Assembly (NCBI GenBank): GCA_963971305.1 | Contig: OZ020304.1 | Location: 16,474,103 to 16,538,102 of the forward strand | Direction: 5' to 3' | Source: Arcuatula senhousia | Lineage: Eukaryota; Mollusca; Bivalvia; Mytilida; Mytilidae | DNA: 64,000 nt | In this document: positions 32,833 through 44,100 of the stretch, in pieces | Position numbering within the stretch: the stretch's first letter is position 1 | How the letters are laid out: each line of letters opens with the position of its first letter | Position numbers and translations under genes: made by a program | The notes under the pieces: model-generated | What the model was told of the DNA's origin: nothing | The model's database searches: none | What the model saw: the letters and a program-made list of their open reading frames with translations, nothing else

Positions 32833-33177
32833 CACTAAAAATGAACAATACTTCAATATATAACCGAAAAGTATAGCAACACCTTTCTGCGGCTTTGAGC
32901 AAGTATACTGAACTCATTACCTTGCTGTAAATACAATTTTTATTATTTCACCGAATTTTATTGCTTTGAATGGCGACAAGTAATGAAATAAAAATAATTT
33001 GAAAGTTTGTTTATTTAATTGCTAGTTTTTTTACAACAAAACATACACACTTGGACATAGAGCGTTCATTAATATAGAGTAACCAATTGCATTTGTTTTA
33101 GCATGAAAGCATTTGTTGTCGCTCGGTTTTAATTTTGGTTTTAGCCATTGGAATGCATGATAACCACGGTAAAGGGG

Positions 33178-33304
33178 GAGATTTGAGTAGGGACCGAAAA
33201 TTTAGCCTATGTGGTGCACTTCTTGGCAACGTGTGTGTAGCGTGGCACTATTCAGACACGTTGGCTTACTATGATTTCCGATCAAGCTTTCCTTAATATA
33301 GACC
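33178..33304 (-). mobile_element. SINE-like family A internal fragment
   Basis: Inverted internal block of A (GAAAATTTAGCCTATGTGGT, then GTGTAGCGTGGCAC). Confidence 0.65.
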
Positions 33305-33529
33305 TTACTATTGCAATGGACGACCTTTATTGCTGACCTATTCACCATGCGGGAACGCACAGGAAATTTTACAAATTCCAGTCGATGCGGACTTTCTAAA
33401 ACAAAACATACAAAATGCACCAAGACAAATTTTAAAGTAGTCCTTAGCTTTCACTGTGCTGATCCTGAAATAATTAAGACAAATAAAAAGATTCGAAAGA
33501 AAATATTACAAAACATTCTTGTTCCTTAG
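33305..33529 (+). CDS. Candidate exon or element fragment, unidentified
   Basis: 75 codons open from an acceptor-like site (CTTAATATAG) to TAG, reading through ADLFTMRERTGNFTNSSRCG and a Lys-rich end (NKKIRKKILQNILVP). Composition is protein-like, but the family is unknown and the start abuts a SINE fragment. It could equally be an old transposon piece. Confidence 0.3.
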   Translation, partial: LLLQWTTFIADLFTMRERTGNFTNSSRCGLSKTKHTKCTKTNFKVVLSFHCADPEIIKTNKKIRKKILQNILVP

Positions 33530-34668
33530 GCAGAACATAACTTTTTAAAGTTAATGCCAATTGTCTGATATGGAACACGCATAGAGCATTAAAAATTAAC
33601 CTATTTTGTGGTCAAATTATATAAGAATTTAGGCATGAAATATAACCTATTTTGCGGATAAATTATTTAAGACTGGCTTAAAGGATGTATTATGTGACAT
33701 TAATCTATAATAAATGGTTTCACTGACCTGCGTTATACGTAGCTGTACCCAAAATATGGTTACCTGCCTTTATATGGCGTTAAAACCAAATAGCTTGTTG
33801 AATTTGGTTCCCATGAAATAAATTCTACGCCAATTGTCTCTAAAACTAAAAAACAAAGCCATTTCGATTATATTTTCAAATGTTGAAGTACCATTGCTCA
33901 TCTTTAATTTTATTTACAAAAACAATTCTAATTTGACTGCAAATAGTACAAAAATGCCTTAACTTCAGTTAATAGGTAACGTGTTTTAAATCAAATACGG
34001 GTATTTTAATAAAGTGTTTGTTATTTTGAGTGGTTGGTAATTCCGAACCATTTTCAAGCTTTGTCTAGAGTCGGAAAAAGAAATTCGATTTGCTCTATTA
34101 CTATTACGACTTCTGGAACCGCATTATATAACTCCAACCGAGCAAAGATGTCATAGGAGCTAGATCATTGTAGCTAAAGGGGTCTCTTTTCTTTTTCTTT
34201 AAATTTTATGTCCTTTATTTTCTATTCTTTAAATGTTTTTGCCATTTTTCTAATGATTGATCTTTATAATAAGGGTCATTATTCTGGCTTCTTTTTATCT
34301 TTGGGGCAATTATTCTTCATATGTTTATTACTTTTGTCATATTTTGACAAATTCCCTTTTCTTTAAACCAAATCCACATCCCCATGCCATCCTCGGTAGC
34401 AATGATTTGTCGGATTTGCAGATATTACAAATGCACTTGCTCTCGTCTTGTCTTTGGACCAGAAGATGAAATTTCAACACTGCTATATTTTGTTCTTCAT
34501 ATTTTATGATACAAGTAGAACACATCAATTATTGAAGCGCCCTATTTTTCTAAGTAAACTTAAAAAAACAATAGCATTTTGTCAAAATTAAAAACAACAC
34601 AAAATTACGACTGAAATTAATACCGGTATAAACCAACTAAAAACAAATGCAGACATCGAACAGATAAT
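33530..34668. other. Probable intron or intergenic DNA
   Basis: No supported repeat or RNA. A 36-base minus-strand candidate exon at 33728-33763 has a CAG before it and GTCAGT after it, too short to trust. Overlapping frames on both strands at 34257-34528 have no family match. Confidence 0.35.
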
Positions 34669-35154
34669 GTCCCGTGTGGGTCCCAGGAGGCGAATAGGCC
34701 CGCAGCAGTGCTAAGCTTGTCGTAAAAGTCCACTATAAGAACGCTCAGAAACCTGATATCAGGTCAGGCCGCTTAGCCTATAAAGCGACTGGGATTTGTG
34801 CCCCAGGTGGTTGAAAGGGGCATCCCTTTAATAATGAATGCCAGGATCGTTAGGCTATTAACGTAAACCATAGTGGGACAACTTGTGTGGAGAGGGCCAC
34901 GCTTCATGCACGTAAAAGATCCCTTTGTGGACTGCCAAGTAGTGCACCACATAGGCTAAATTTTCCGCCCTTACCCACTTATCCCCCTTCAAAATTTACT
35001 GTTCCTTTGTTTCCCACTCGTCCCCATATTTCATTTATAATCATCATTTCATGTTCATTTTATCATCCTTTTCATGTTCATCGCCTTCAAATAATAACCT
35101 ATATAGCGTTGCACGGGCGTATTACATCAACTCACTCACTCACTATTTGCAGAG
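34669..35154 (+). mobile_element. SINE-like copy, chimeric B head and A tail
   Basis: The first ~200 bp follow family B (GTCCACTATAAGAACGCTCA, GTGCCCCAGGTGGTTGA), while the rest follows A (GAGGGCCACGCTTCATGCAC, then GGGCGTATTACATCAACTCA). The switch lies near 34860-34880. Confidence 0.75.
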
Positions 35155-35188
35155 AAATTCGAACAAATAAAGCAAATCACCCCTTCAG

Positions 35189-35278
35189 CGTCAGTCCATT
35201 AAGTGGAATCCAATATATTGTCACATACCATATGAGAAGAAACCTAGTGATTTTGGTGAATTTTACCCAAAGATTAAG
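35189..35278 (+). CDS. Exon of unrecognised plus-strand gene
   Basis: 30 codons, phase 0 at both ends, bounded by CCCCTTCAG| and |GTGAGC. Encodes RQSIKWNPIYCHIPYEKKPS followed by DFGEFYPKIK. The next exon in phase is 36965-37069. Family not recognised; upstream exons were not found. A family A/B copy ends 34 bp before this exon. Confidence 0.6.
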
Positions 35279-35514
35279 GTGAGCAAAAAATGTTATTAAA
35301 TTTCTCAAAAAGTAGCTTCTTTACACTAACTCTAGAAGAATTTTATTTAGTATTAGATTGGCATGTAATGCGTGGAACAATTTTTGCTTAATTTATGGTT
35401 AGTAAAATAATGCAACTCGGCTTATGCGCCCATGTGCATATTGATTTTTTTTTTCATTCTTATATCTTCCATATAAATTTAATAGAGTTACATTTTCCTT
35501 TTTGAACTGTTATT

Positions 35515-35868
35515 TAGTCCCCTACCGGTGAAAGCCGTAGGGAACTATAGGTTTGCGCTCTGTCCGTCTGTCTGTTTGTCTCGCTACAGTTTTCCGCACT
35601 TTTAGATAATGAACTGATTTATGGTATGTGAGTCTACCATGATGAGTTTCAGATCAAGTTTATATTTCTTTCCCATCCGCAAATTTTTACGAGAGCTATA
35701 TGGCACTTTGAAAATTGACTGAAATTTTATTTTCTGCACTTTTTTATTATGGCTTGTACACAACGAACTGATAAAGTTTAGGTTGATTTGTTTCACAAGT
35801 TTTTACTAGTAACTGGAATATGGGGCCGATATGGGACTATTGTTTTGCAATACTCTCAAACTGATTGT
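35515..35868 (+). mobile_element. Hairpin-headed bivalve repeat (AGTCCCCTACCGG type)
   Basis: Starts with AGTCCCCTACCGGTGAAAGC and its partial complement CGTAGGGAACT (35516-35546), then CTCTGTCCGTCTGTCTG. Ends near GGGACTATTGTTTTGCAATA. Non-coding. The design (terminal hairpin, then a GTC/GTCTG-rich run) resembles 27917 although the sequence differs. Confidence 0.6.
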
Positions 35869-35999
35869 TAAAATGTTGCCATTTACTTTTACATGTAGTG
35901 TTTTGTGTTCAAGCCAACGGTCAAATAAAATTAAGTCCCATTTAGTTTAACTGCTAGTGCCCTTTTGAGCTCTCTCTTTGGATTTAACTCACCTTTTCC

Positions 36000-36138
36000 G
36001 GAGATCTTGTTACCCACCTTACCCCATAATTGTAATTATCATTCCATATTCACTTTATCATCATGTTCATGTTCATTGCAAATGTATAACCTTTAGAGTG
36101 CTTCTAGGGCGTAAAACACCAACTCGCTCATTCGATCA
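36000..36138 (+). mobile_element. SINE-like family A tail fragment
   Basis: Ends GGGCGTAAAACACCAACTCG and (CTCA)n remnant. Confidence 0.65.
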
Positions 36139-36399
36139 GTTGACTTAGTACTCTAGATGACCAGATAAGGAACCCTGCTGCAAGTCTCGGTAATAGTAGG
36201 ACCCGTAGGATCCCCATGCAGGAGGCTCAATTTCCAGTCCCTACCCATCACTAATTTTCCTGTGGCTGTCAAAACTCTCCTCCCGATTGGCCTTGTGTCC
36301 CCCCTTTTATCCACTTCATCATCATCTCGTGTTCAATGTATCACCCCATTCATGTTCATCTCCCGGATATATCCAAAATCATGGCTTGGGAGTTGATGA
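36139..36399 (+). mobile_element. SINE-like family B, 3' half
   Basis: From GGAACCCTGCTGCAAGTCTC to CTTGGGAGT plus a TAAC-type tail; the tail is the insertion site of the next family A copy. Confidence 0.75.
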
Positions 36400-36412
36400 T
36401 TAACTAAATGAC

Positions 36413-36900
36413 GTCCCGTGCGGGGCCCGGGTGGCGAATAGGCCCGCAGCAGAGCCTAGCTTGTCGTAAGAGGCGACTAAGGGTCTTGGGATTCTGATGT
36501 CGGGTCAGTGCTCAGCCCACAGAGCGACCAAGTGTGTACCCTAGGTGGCTGAATAGGGTAACTCTCGTCCGCGGGGGTTGTCAGGTCTATAATACGGAAA
36601 CCCTGACCGCCGACCATAGTGGGCCAACGTGTGTGAAGAGTGCCACGCTTCATGCACGTAAAAGACCCCTTTGTGGACCGCCAAGTAGTGCACCACATAG
36701 GCTAAATTTTCCGCCCCTACCCCCTTTTCCTGTGGTTCTTCAAAATTTACCGGTCCTTTGTTTCCCACCCCATCCCCATATTTCATTTATCATCATCATT
36801 TCATGTTCATTTTATCATCCTTTTCATGTTCATCGCCTGTAAATAACCTATATAGCGTTGCACGGGCGTAAAACACCAACTCACTCACTCACTCACTCAC
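36413..36900 (+). mobile_element. SINE-like retroposon, family A, full length (488 bp)
   Basis: Flanked by an exact 13-bp duplication TTAACTAAATGAC (36400-36412 and 36901-36913). It inserted into the tail of the B copy at 36139. The right duplicate lies 52 bp before the acceptor of the exon at 36965, so it sits inside an intron of the plus-strand gene. Confidence 0.92.
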
Positions 36901-36964
36901 TTAACTAAATGACTACATTTAATATGTGACGTCCTAGCTCTTTTAAATCTTTTTTTTTGCATAG

Positions 36965-37069
36965 CCTCCAATAGATGTCAATCTAAATATTCACCTCGAA
37001 GAAATCACAGGTCGATTACATCTTGGGTCCCACTATGTATTTTACCCTACAAATCAAACAAATAAAAAG
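36965..37069 (+). CDS. Exon of unrecognised plus-strand gene
   Basis: 35 codons, phase 0 at both ends, acceptor TTTTTTTTGCATAG| and donor |GTACTT. Encodes PPIDVNLNIHLEEITGRLHL then GSHYVFYPTNQTNKK, which carries one N-glycosylation-type site (NQT). Spliced between 35278 and 37519. Confidence 0.62.
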
Positions 37070-37097
37070 GTACTTTCACATCCATTCACTATGTAAC

Positions 37098-37475
37098 AAG
37101 GTGCAGCTTCTGAGTGGCAAATAGGCCAGAGGGCATCTCTAAGCCTGTCGGTAAAAGTCCACTAAAGAGCGATCAGAAACCAAACATAAGGGCCAGGCCG
37201 CTTCGCTCACAAATCGACTGCGATGTGTGTCCCAGGTTGTTAAAATAGGCAGCCCTGTCATGATGAATGCCGGGATCGTCAGGCGTTAATGCAAAAAAAA
37301 CCTGACCGCAAACAATTGTGATTCACCATGTTGTAAAACGTGTAACGTTCCTCGCACGATTTAGAAATATGCTGCAGTTCTCGATAAGAGAAGGACCTTT
37401 ACATAGGATCCCCGTGCAGTGAATTTAATTGTCAAATCCTACCTATTTCTCGTTTTTCAGTGGCAGTCAAAGGTA
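37098..37475 (+). mobile_element. SINE-like family B, diverged copy in intron
   Basis: B head (GGCAAATAGGCC) through TAGGATCCCCGTGCAG to CAGTGGCAGTCAAAGG; tail lost. Confidence 0.65.
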
Positions 37476-37518
37476 AACTTTTAAATATGAATTGTTTTTA
37501 TAAGTTTGGAATTTTCAG

Positions 37519-37563
37519 CGACCATTTGTAAATAAATGGACATATAACTATAATGCATTATGA
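37519..37563 (+). CDS. Terminal exon of unrecognised plus-strand gene
   Basis: 15 codons including TGA, entered in phase 0 through GGAATTTTCAG|, encoding RPFVNKWTYNYNAL. A further open stretch at about 37606-37715 (KDELGFKGVVILKRNTLNLS) is either 3' UTR or an alternative exon; its acceptor phase does not match. The stop lies 527 bp from the convergent IL-1-like gene. Confidence 0.5.
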   Translation, partial: RPFVNKWTYNYNAL

Positions 37564-38089
37564 AAATGTCCAGCTCTTTTTTTATATTTTGATTTTGAAG
37601 ATCAACCTAATAAAGACGAACTTGGTTTTAAGGGAGTTGTAATCCTTAAGCGGAATACGCTAAACTTATCAGACCGATGTTCCAACAATCTGAACCCGAG
37701 CATATGAGGTGATTAACTTTTACTTTGACAGAAAACTGGAAAAACAACAAAATGTATATGGTTTTTATTAAACCAATAGATATTTACATCACAACGATAT
37801 AAATCAATTTTCTGTAATGACTGTCTTTTGTTTTGATATATAATGAACGTAAAAATACATTGATAAAAAACATTTACCACAAAATAAATCTGAAAACACT
37901 TGCATCACACAAATCACTTTAACTATGCCAAGAGAAAATTAATTCATATATCCAAAATAATATGCTCACGAGAAACAACCTTCATTTCGTAATTAAAGAT
38001 GTAGATCACAGTTCATATGTTTTACCACAACATTTTCCTTGTTAATGCTAATAACTGAACATCACTTTAAGACATCTAGTCTCAACATA

Positions 38090-38166
38090 TCAAAAAATGT
38101 TCTTTCGTCGGATGGATCAACTTTCTTTAACCGTACTTTGTCCCCTTTACAAGCAAGATAAAACTC
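38090..38166 (-). CDS. IL-1-like gene, terminal exon h
   Basis: 77 nt including TGA (38090-38092), phase 1 in, acceptor CCTTTTCTTTTCAG|. Completes the signature with E-FYLAC and ends KGDKVRLKKVDPSDERNIF. Confidence 0.68.
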
Positions 38167-41100
38167 TGAAAAGAAAAGGAGAACTTGTTTCATAAAAAAG
38201 TACCTAAGGCAGTGTAAAAAATCAAAACCAAACTACTTGTTTGTGATTAAAAAATCAAAGTACTGAAAGAACTGGTAGCCGGGATAATATACAAATTTTT
38301 AAGATTGTTTCTGTTTAGTAGTCAAGTAGAGTAGTAATTTGATATTGGAAAATTCACTATAATGCGAACGTGTATATTGATATATATGTTAATTGATATG
38401 TGACAAGGCACTACGACCGTCAGCTAGCTTTTTATTGGTCAGTTACTGAAAGGCTATCGCATCCCGGTTAAAAACATTTATTAAAAAGTTAATTCAAAAG
38501 AAACGTTATATTCAAGAGTGTTCTTGGTGACCAATTTGTTTATTTCATACCGTAGATCCCGACTTGGATATTTAGAAAGTTCTCTAATGTGTCCTCAAGT
38601 TAAGGAAGCTCACAAATCATTTTTGAATTGCACGACACATACAAAGTATCCCATATGAAGCCTTAAAACTAATGTCACGAAGAGCCACTCCATATTATTA
38701 AGTTTCCTGGTCAATATACAACCACTTCTTATTTTCCAGTGACAATCAAAATGCGGACGCGAACAGGCCATCTCTGAGCATGTTGGTAAAAGTTAACAAG
38801 TCAACTTCATATAGCTCAGAACCTGCCGGGTAATGCCGTTTTGCCCCCCCCCCCTTCCGAAGTGCGACTGGGATATTGGAAGACTGTGATCGGGTTGAAT
38901 GAAAAATCCATGTCTTAATGAATCCCAGGGTCGTCAGGCTATCATGCGGAAAAACTGACCGCTATCCATAGTGATCCATTTTGGAGAAAAAGGAGCGATC
39001 AAATGATGAAATGATGATGAAGTGGAGGAAATGGGAACACAAATCCAATCGGGGATTAAAGTTTTGACTGTCACAAAAAACCTAATGTAGCCGAATTCGT
39101 TCAGTTACATGGGTATCAAATTTAATGGTTTCATCCCAACAAAGACATTTTGCTAGATCTAAAATTTTTTGGCTTGCACATGTTGCAATAAGGAATTAAT
39201 GTAAAATCAAACTAGCAACTTAGATCCGGACGATACATTTTGTTACGCCTGTAACACATTTCGTCTATGCAAGACGTCCACCAAAATTTTACAAGTTCGT
39301 TGGATTTTCATTTTCGTGGTTGACTGTCACCTACCAAAACCACGAATAATAATAAATCCTAAATTCCTTACAGTCAAAATATGCATTACTTGGTAGTTTG
39401 ATTATTACTAAAGTGCGTTCGGGAAGCCACAAAATCCATGATTTGTTCGGTGTAAGTTAGTATTCGAGTATTACCTTTGTATATTAACGATTGAAATTGA
39501 ATGCACCCGTTAGCCGTTTTATGGAGAGTAAAAAATCTTGGGTCGGGATAGTTAGATCTTTTAACGTCGAGTTCCATTGTCTGATATACCTGAAAAAATA
39601 GAAATGTTCATGTTTACATAAAGTTACACTTTTGTAAGAAAAAAAAAACAATATTTTATTCAAAACACACCAAAATATGATACACAACAAACACTTTGCA
39701 AATTGGCATGGTCCCGATGTCAAAGAATTCAATTAATCCCTAAACGAGAGGCATCTTATCCTTTTACACAAAAAACCAATATTTAGCCACAATAAGTCCG
39801 CTTAATTTCTAACCATAGGCTAGAGTGACTCTTGTGAGTTTTGAATAGACGAAACACGCGTTCGGCGTCCGAAAAATATAGCCACGAACTGTGCTATTAT
39901 TATTTTGATTTGTAAACCATTGTTCCAACAGTTTCACATGTTTTTGCCATCACGTACGGCCTGTGCCCACAAAAGTCATGACAGGATCTCAAAACACAAA
40001 TAAACAGGCTTGATGGTATTGGTGCAGATCGCATTTGCAGTCCGTTAAATTCATAGCAGTCAAAATCCCCTGTTAAATATCGGATATTAATATGTAAAGA
40101 ATAAATATGTTAAACAATGATTTGCACTTATTTTAGTCCAAGCTTGACATGACATTATGGCATTCAAACAAGCAAATGACCGACAAGTTGGTGATGATTA
40201 GTCTATGAATTGAAAGTCTTTTCTTTTCTAAAACAATCAGAAGCACTTGAGAACGTATTAATGGGATGAAACAAATCATTGTGTTTTCAGAAAATTTGTA
40301 TTCGCCAGTTTTTTTTTAGCTGTTCTTGTCCATTTTGATCAAAGGCGGGGGGATGGGGTAAGGTAACAATTTTATAGCTATCCAGTTCAAAAGGTATAAG
40401 TATACAGAAAATCTGAAGCAAGTTTTCTTTCTTCTCTTATTAAGCATCAATAAAAGATAATAAGATATGGAATATGTCTCCATTTGGTCCAAGTTATATT
40501 TACTGGGGTCATGACCCTATGAAGATAAAATTGACTTTTTCATGTTTTCTTAATATAGGGTAATCATATAATAATCGCTTGTTAATAATTTGTAGATATA
40601 GATAAAATATCGTGATTTCCGAGTTAAATAACTTTCTAGATATTCACTGAGTGATTTACTCGGGTGCAAATTTATTTAACCCTCGTGAAGTTTCCCGCGA
40701 AAATACGTAACATAGATTAATCGATAAATATTTAATTCATTATTTTGATGATCTAGTTGCTCAGATCATCTATGTAATAAATAGTATAACTAATTTTGGG
40801 TGACGAATATAAATTTTAATGTCACTTGTCGAATCCCGGTGTTATTTGACATTTGTGACATTAAAATTGATATAAAATAAAATATTAAGCTTTAAAAAAC
40901 ACTTAACTTGCAAATATATGAACTTTCATTAAATAGATGATTTATTTCGGAGCCTGTCGTTCAAAATGTCTATGGTACAAAGTTAAATGAATTAGATATT
41001 TTCTTTTGTGGCTGTCCAAGCACAGGGACTTGCTCCCCTCTATCAATATTATGTTTAAAAAGTATCCATTTGCCATACGAAATCAAAGCGCTAAAGCGTT

Positions 41101-44100
41101 TATAGGCAAGCGCGAAATATATAAGTACTGTAAAAGATTTTTCTTCTGTTAAAGTATAATTATTGTTCATAATGTTTGCGAAATAATAATTTTGGTGAGC
41201 GAAGAAATGGTCGTCATGCATATGCTCTCAAAGTTAATGAACACAATTACAGGTATCGTGTGTAGTCGGTATCGATTGAAACACCCCTTCGATTTAAATG
41301 CACTCGTCCCATTGATGGTTATTAAGTACTAAATTTATGAATGAACAAGACCGTATCCTTGCGTTGACCAATCAAATGAGAGAAATATTTATACAAACCA
41401 ATCAATAATAGATGAATACATAATTTATATTCTATCGCCTTAAACCAAATAGTCCGTCAGTAAAATGCAAAGGAATAAATAAAACTTCTGCCGATCCTAT
41501 AAAACGCCATTAAAAATGGAGATTTATAAAAGTGTGTATCATGTTAACAAATATTGAAAAGTAATAAAGAAAATAAAGCATTTTTCCAAGACTGGATGCA
41601 GGAAGATCACTCCGTCCAGACTGAAAAAAAAACAACGCGAAAATCATCACTACTCTATAGACTCCATAAGGCTTCGCTGCGCTTGCCTAAAAAACTGACT
41701 TGCTCCCCTCTATCAATATTATATTAGTATCCATTTGCCATACGAAAAAAGTTTTTTTTCGTATGGCAAATGGATACTAACATAATTTTGATAGAGGGGA
41801 GCAAGTCCCTGTGGTCCAAGTATCATTTATCAACCCATCTATGTTCATCGACCTGACATAGATGTTCGCATAGTACAAATTTACCAATGAAATGACAAAG
41901 GTAATTTTAAAAGTCTGCAATTAAAGTTACAAGTGGTTTAATCTTGTGTGTGTTTAAGGATAAATTCGCATAAATTCAAATACTTACAGTGATCTGTTTC
42001 GTCAGTAATTTTTGCCATGATGAGTTTACCACTGTCTTCGATTTTAAGGTAACGATGTGATCCATCTATATCTTGGCTGATTTTGCACTTGAAAAGGTTT
42101 TGGAATTTAACACAACGCATTCGTGGGACATACGTTATTCTTTTAATAAAGCTTTTGATTTCTAGTAGAACACTAACTTTATCATCTCCTGAAACAACAC
42201 CAAAAATGTGTTTTATATGAAGCACTCAAATTAAAAAAAAAACGTCTTAAAATTGAATATCAATACAGCTAACCTCCGCAATAAAAGCTGTTTGGCCTAA
42301 TAGTATGTTACGCACCAATAGAACAAACGCTGAAAATTCATTCATTAAACTTTTAAAGTCGTTTTTTTTCATTTATTATGTCTCCCAAACGAAAGTTTGG
42401 AGACATATTGTTTTTACTCTGTTTCTTATTCTTTTTATTATTTTTTTTCTTCTTTCTTCCCATGAACGTGTCCGGTAGTTTTCTTGGAAACGACTTGAAG
42501 GATTTTAACGAAACATTGTACGATGATAGCAGGGTTATTGGAGGTGTGCATGGACATTTCGAAATTTTCAAAATGGCCGCCGATTCCGTGTTATTAGCTA
42601 AAGTTCATAATATAGGACATTGCAATATCTCGGTAACCTAGGTGCGTAGGAGGCTGAAATTTTGTAGGTGAATAGAGCAAAAGGAGCTCTTAAATAATAC
42701 GGAAAAAAAATTTGATGCGATATTTACGGTTTTCGAGTTATTTGCTAAAATGTGATTTTTCGGGCCCGAAAATGCGAAAATCGTCAGAATGCTTCGATTT
42801 CGACAAAATTGGTATCTAGGGGTTCTAAATGATGGCAAATCATATAACGAGGTCAAAAATGCGTTCGTTTGGGAGACATTTTGTGTTGGGCATCCCCAAC
42901 ACAGTCAGTACTTGTTTTAATTGAAAGAGGTAATTAATTGTCGTTCTCTTTATGCCCATGCAGTTGTGTCCAGATTGTGGCCATAGGTTTAGCAAAGTCA
43001 AGCAATAAGATGAGAAAAAAGGTATGAATGTCATTTTAGATTGAGAAGGATCGGTACCCTTATTTAGAACTTTCTATGATACTGGGTATCAGGCAGGCAT
43101 GGTATTGTCAACAATCAGAACTATATTGTCGTAATTGAAACGGTCAGAAACCTAACTTTGATTCAAATATTTGATTTAGAACCGTTTGCTTTAAGATACT
43201 ATAGACTATACTATATTAAAAGTTGATCTTTTTGGGGGAATGTACGAACTGATGCATTTCAAACAACAATCAATGTAAACTATTTTGGTTGTAACTATAA
43301 CTGTAATTACTTGTAACTATATTGAAGGGCAAAACGCATGTAACAGAAGAAGACGAAAAACATTATTTAAGTTAATCTACCTCTTGTTGTAAGCTCTGTT
43401 GTATCGAGAAAAATTGATATTTCGTATGCATTAACCGAGTCCTTTTTACCAACTCTTTCTACAATCTGAAACAAAAAATATTCAGTTGTTAAGATCCTGA
43501 TGTAACGTCTCATCATAAAACATGTTTCAACTCGCTTTTAATTTTGAAATGCCAGTCGAAGTCGGGACCATTTTATCTTCAATTTATCTTGTATGCTTTT
43601 GGTTTTGTTCGTATTGGTTCTTTAGCATTTTAGACTGATCATACCACTTCGGTAGTTTTGTTATTAGCTTAGTTTCAAAAAGTAGTTCCTAATACGGGAC
43701 CATAAATGTTCTTTTTGGCTAAATTCTTAAGTAAATAACATGGTTCTTTTTTTTACTTTTGTCAATAAAATTACCGCCCAATGTCACTTTTGTTACCTAC
43801 CAAAATGCCTTTAAAAGTTTGTTTAAACATTATTAGCTGAATAATATCATATTTCCGTCACACGTACTTATTTTAAAGTGCAAACGTTACCAGAGAAGCG
43901 TTTATCTTGTTTTCTGTTGTGTAAAGTAGATATTTCAGACTCTCTAATAAAATCCAGTGGTTCCAATTAATCGATAATTTGCGATTTATGGCTTTGAGAA
44001 TGTCTCCATCTCTAAAACATTAAGAACAAAATGAATATAAAAAATTAAGGCTTCGACACAATGATTGTTTGTAACTTCTTTTGTCAGTTGTTACCATAGA

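Noticed and set aside
36977..37069. Coding exon as part of the adjacent SINE
   Set aside because: It lies outside the target duplication of the SINE-like copy and has its own splice sites, so it is host sequence.
38062..38092. Longer end for the IL-1-like protein beyond 38090
   Set aside because: On re-reading the bases, the frame stops at TGA 38090-38092; the longer version came from dropping one A.
42378..42641. 88-codon frame with a hydrophobic N-terminus like a secreted protein
   Set aside because: It starts in the terminal hairpin of a repeat element, and the hydrophobic run is a T-rich tract.
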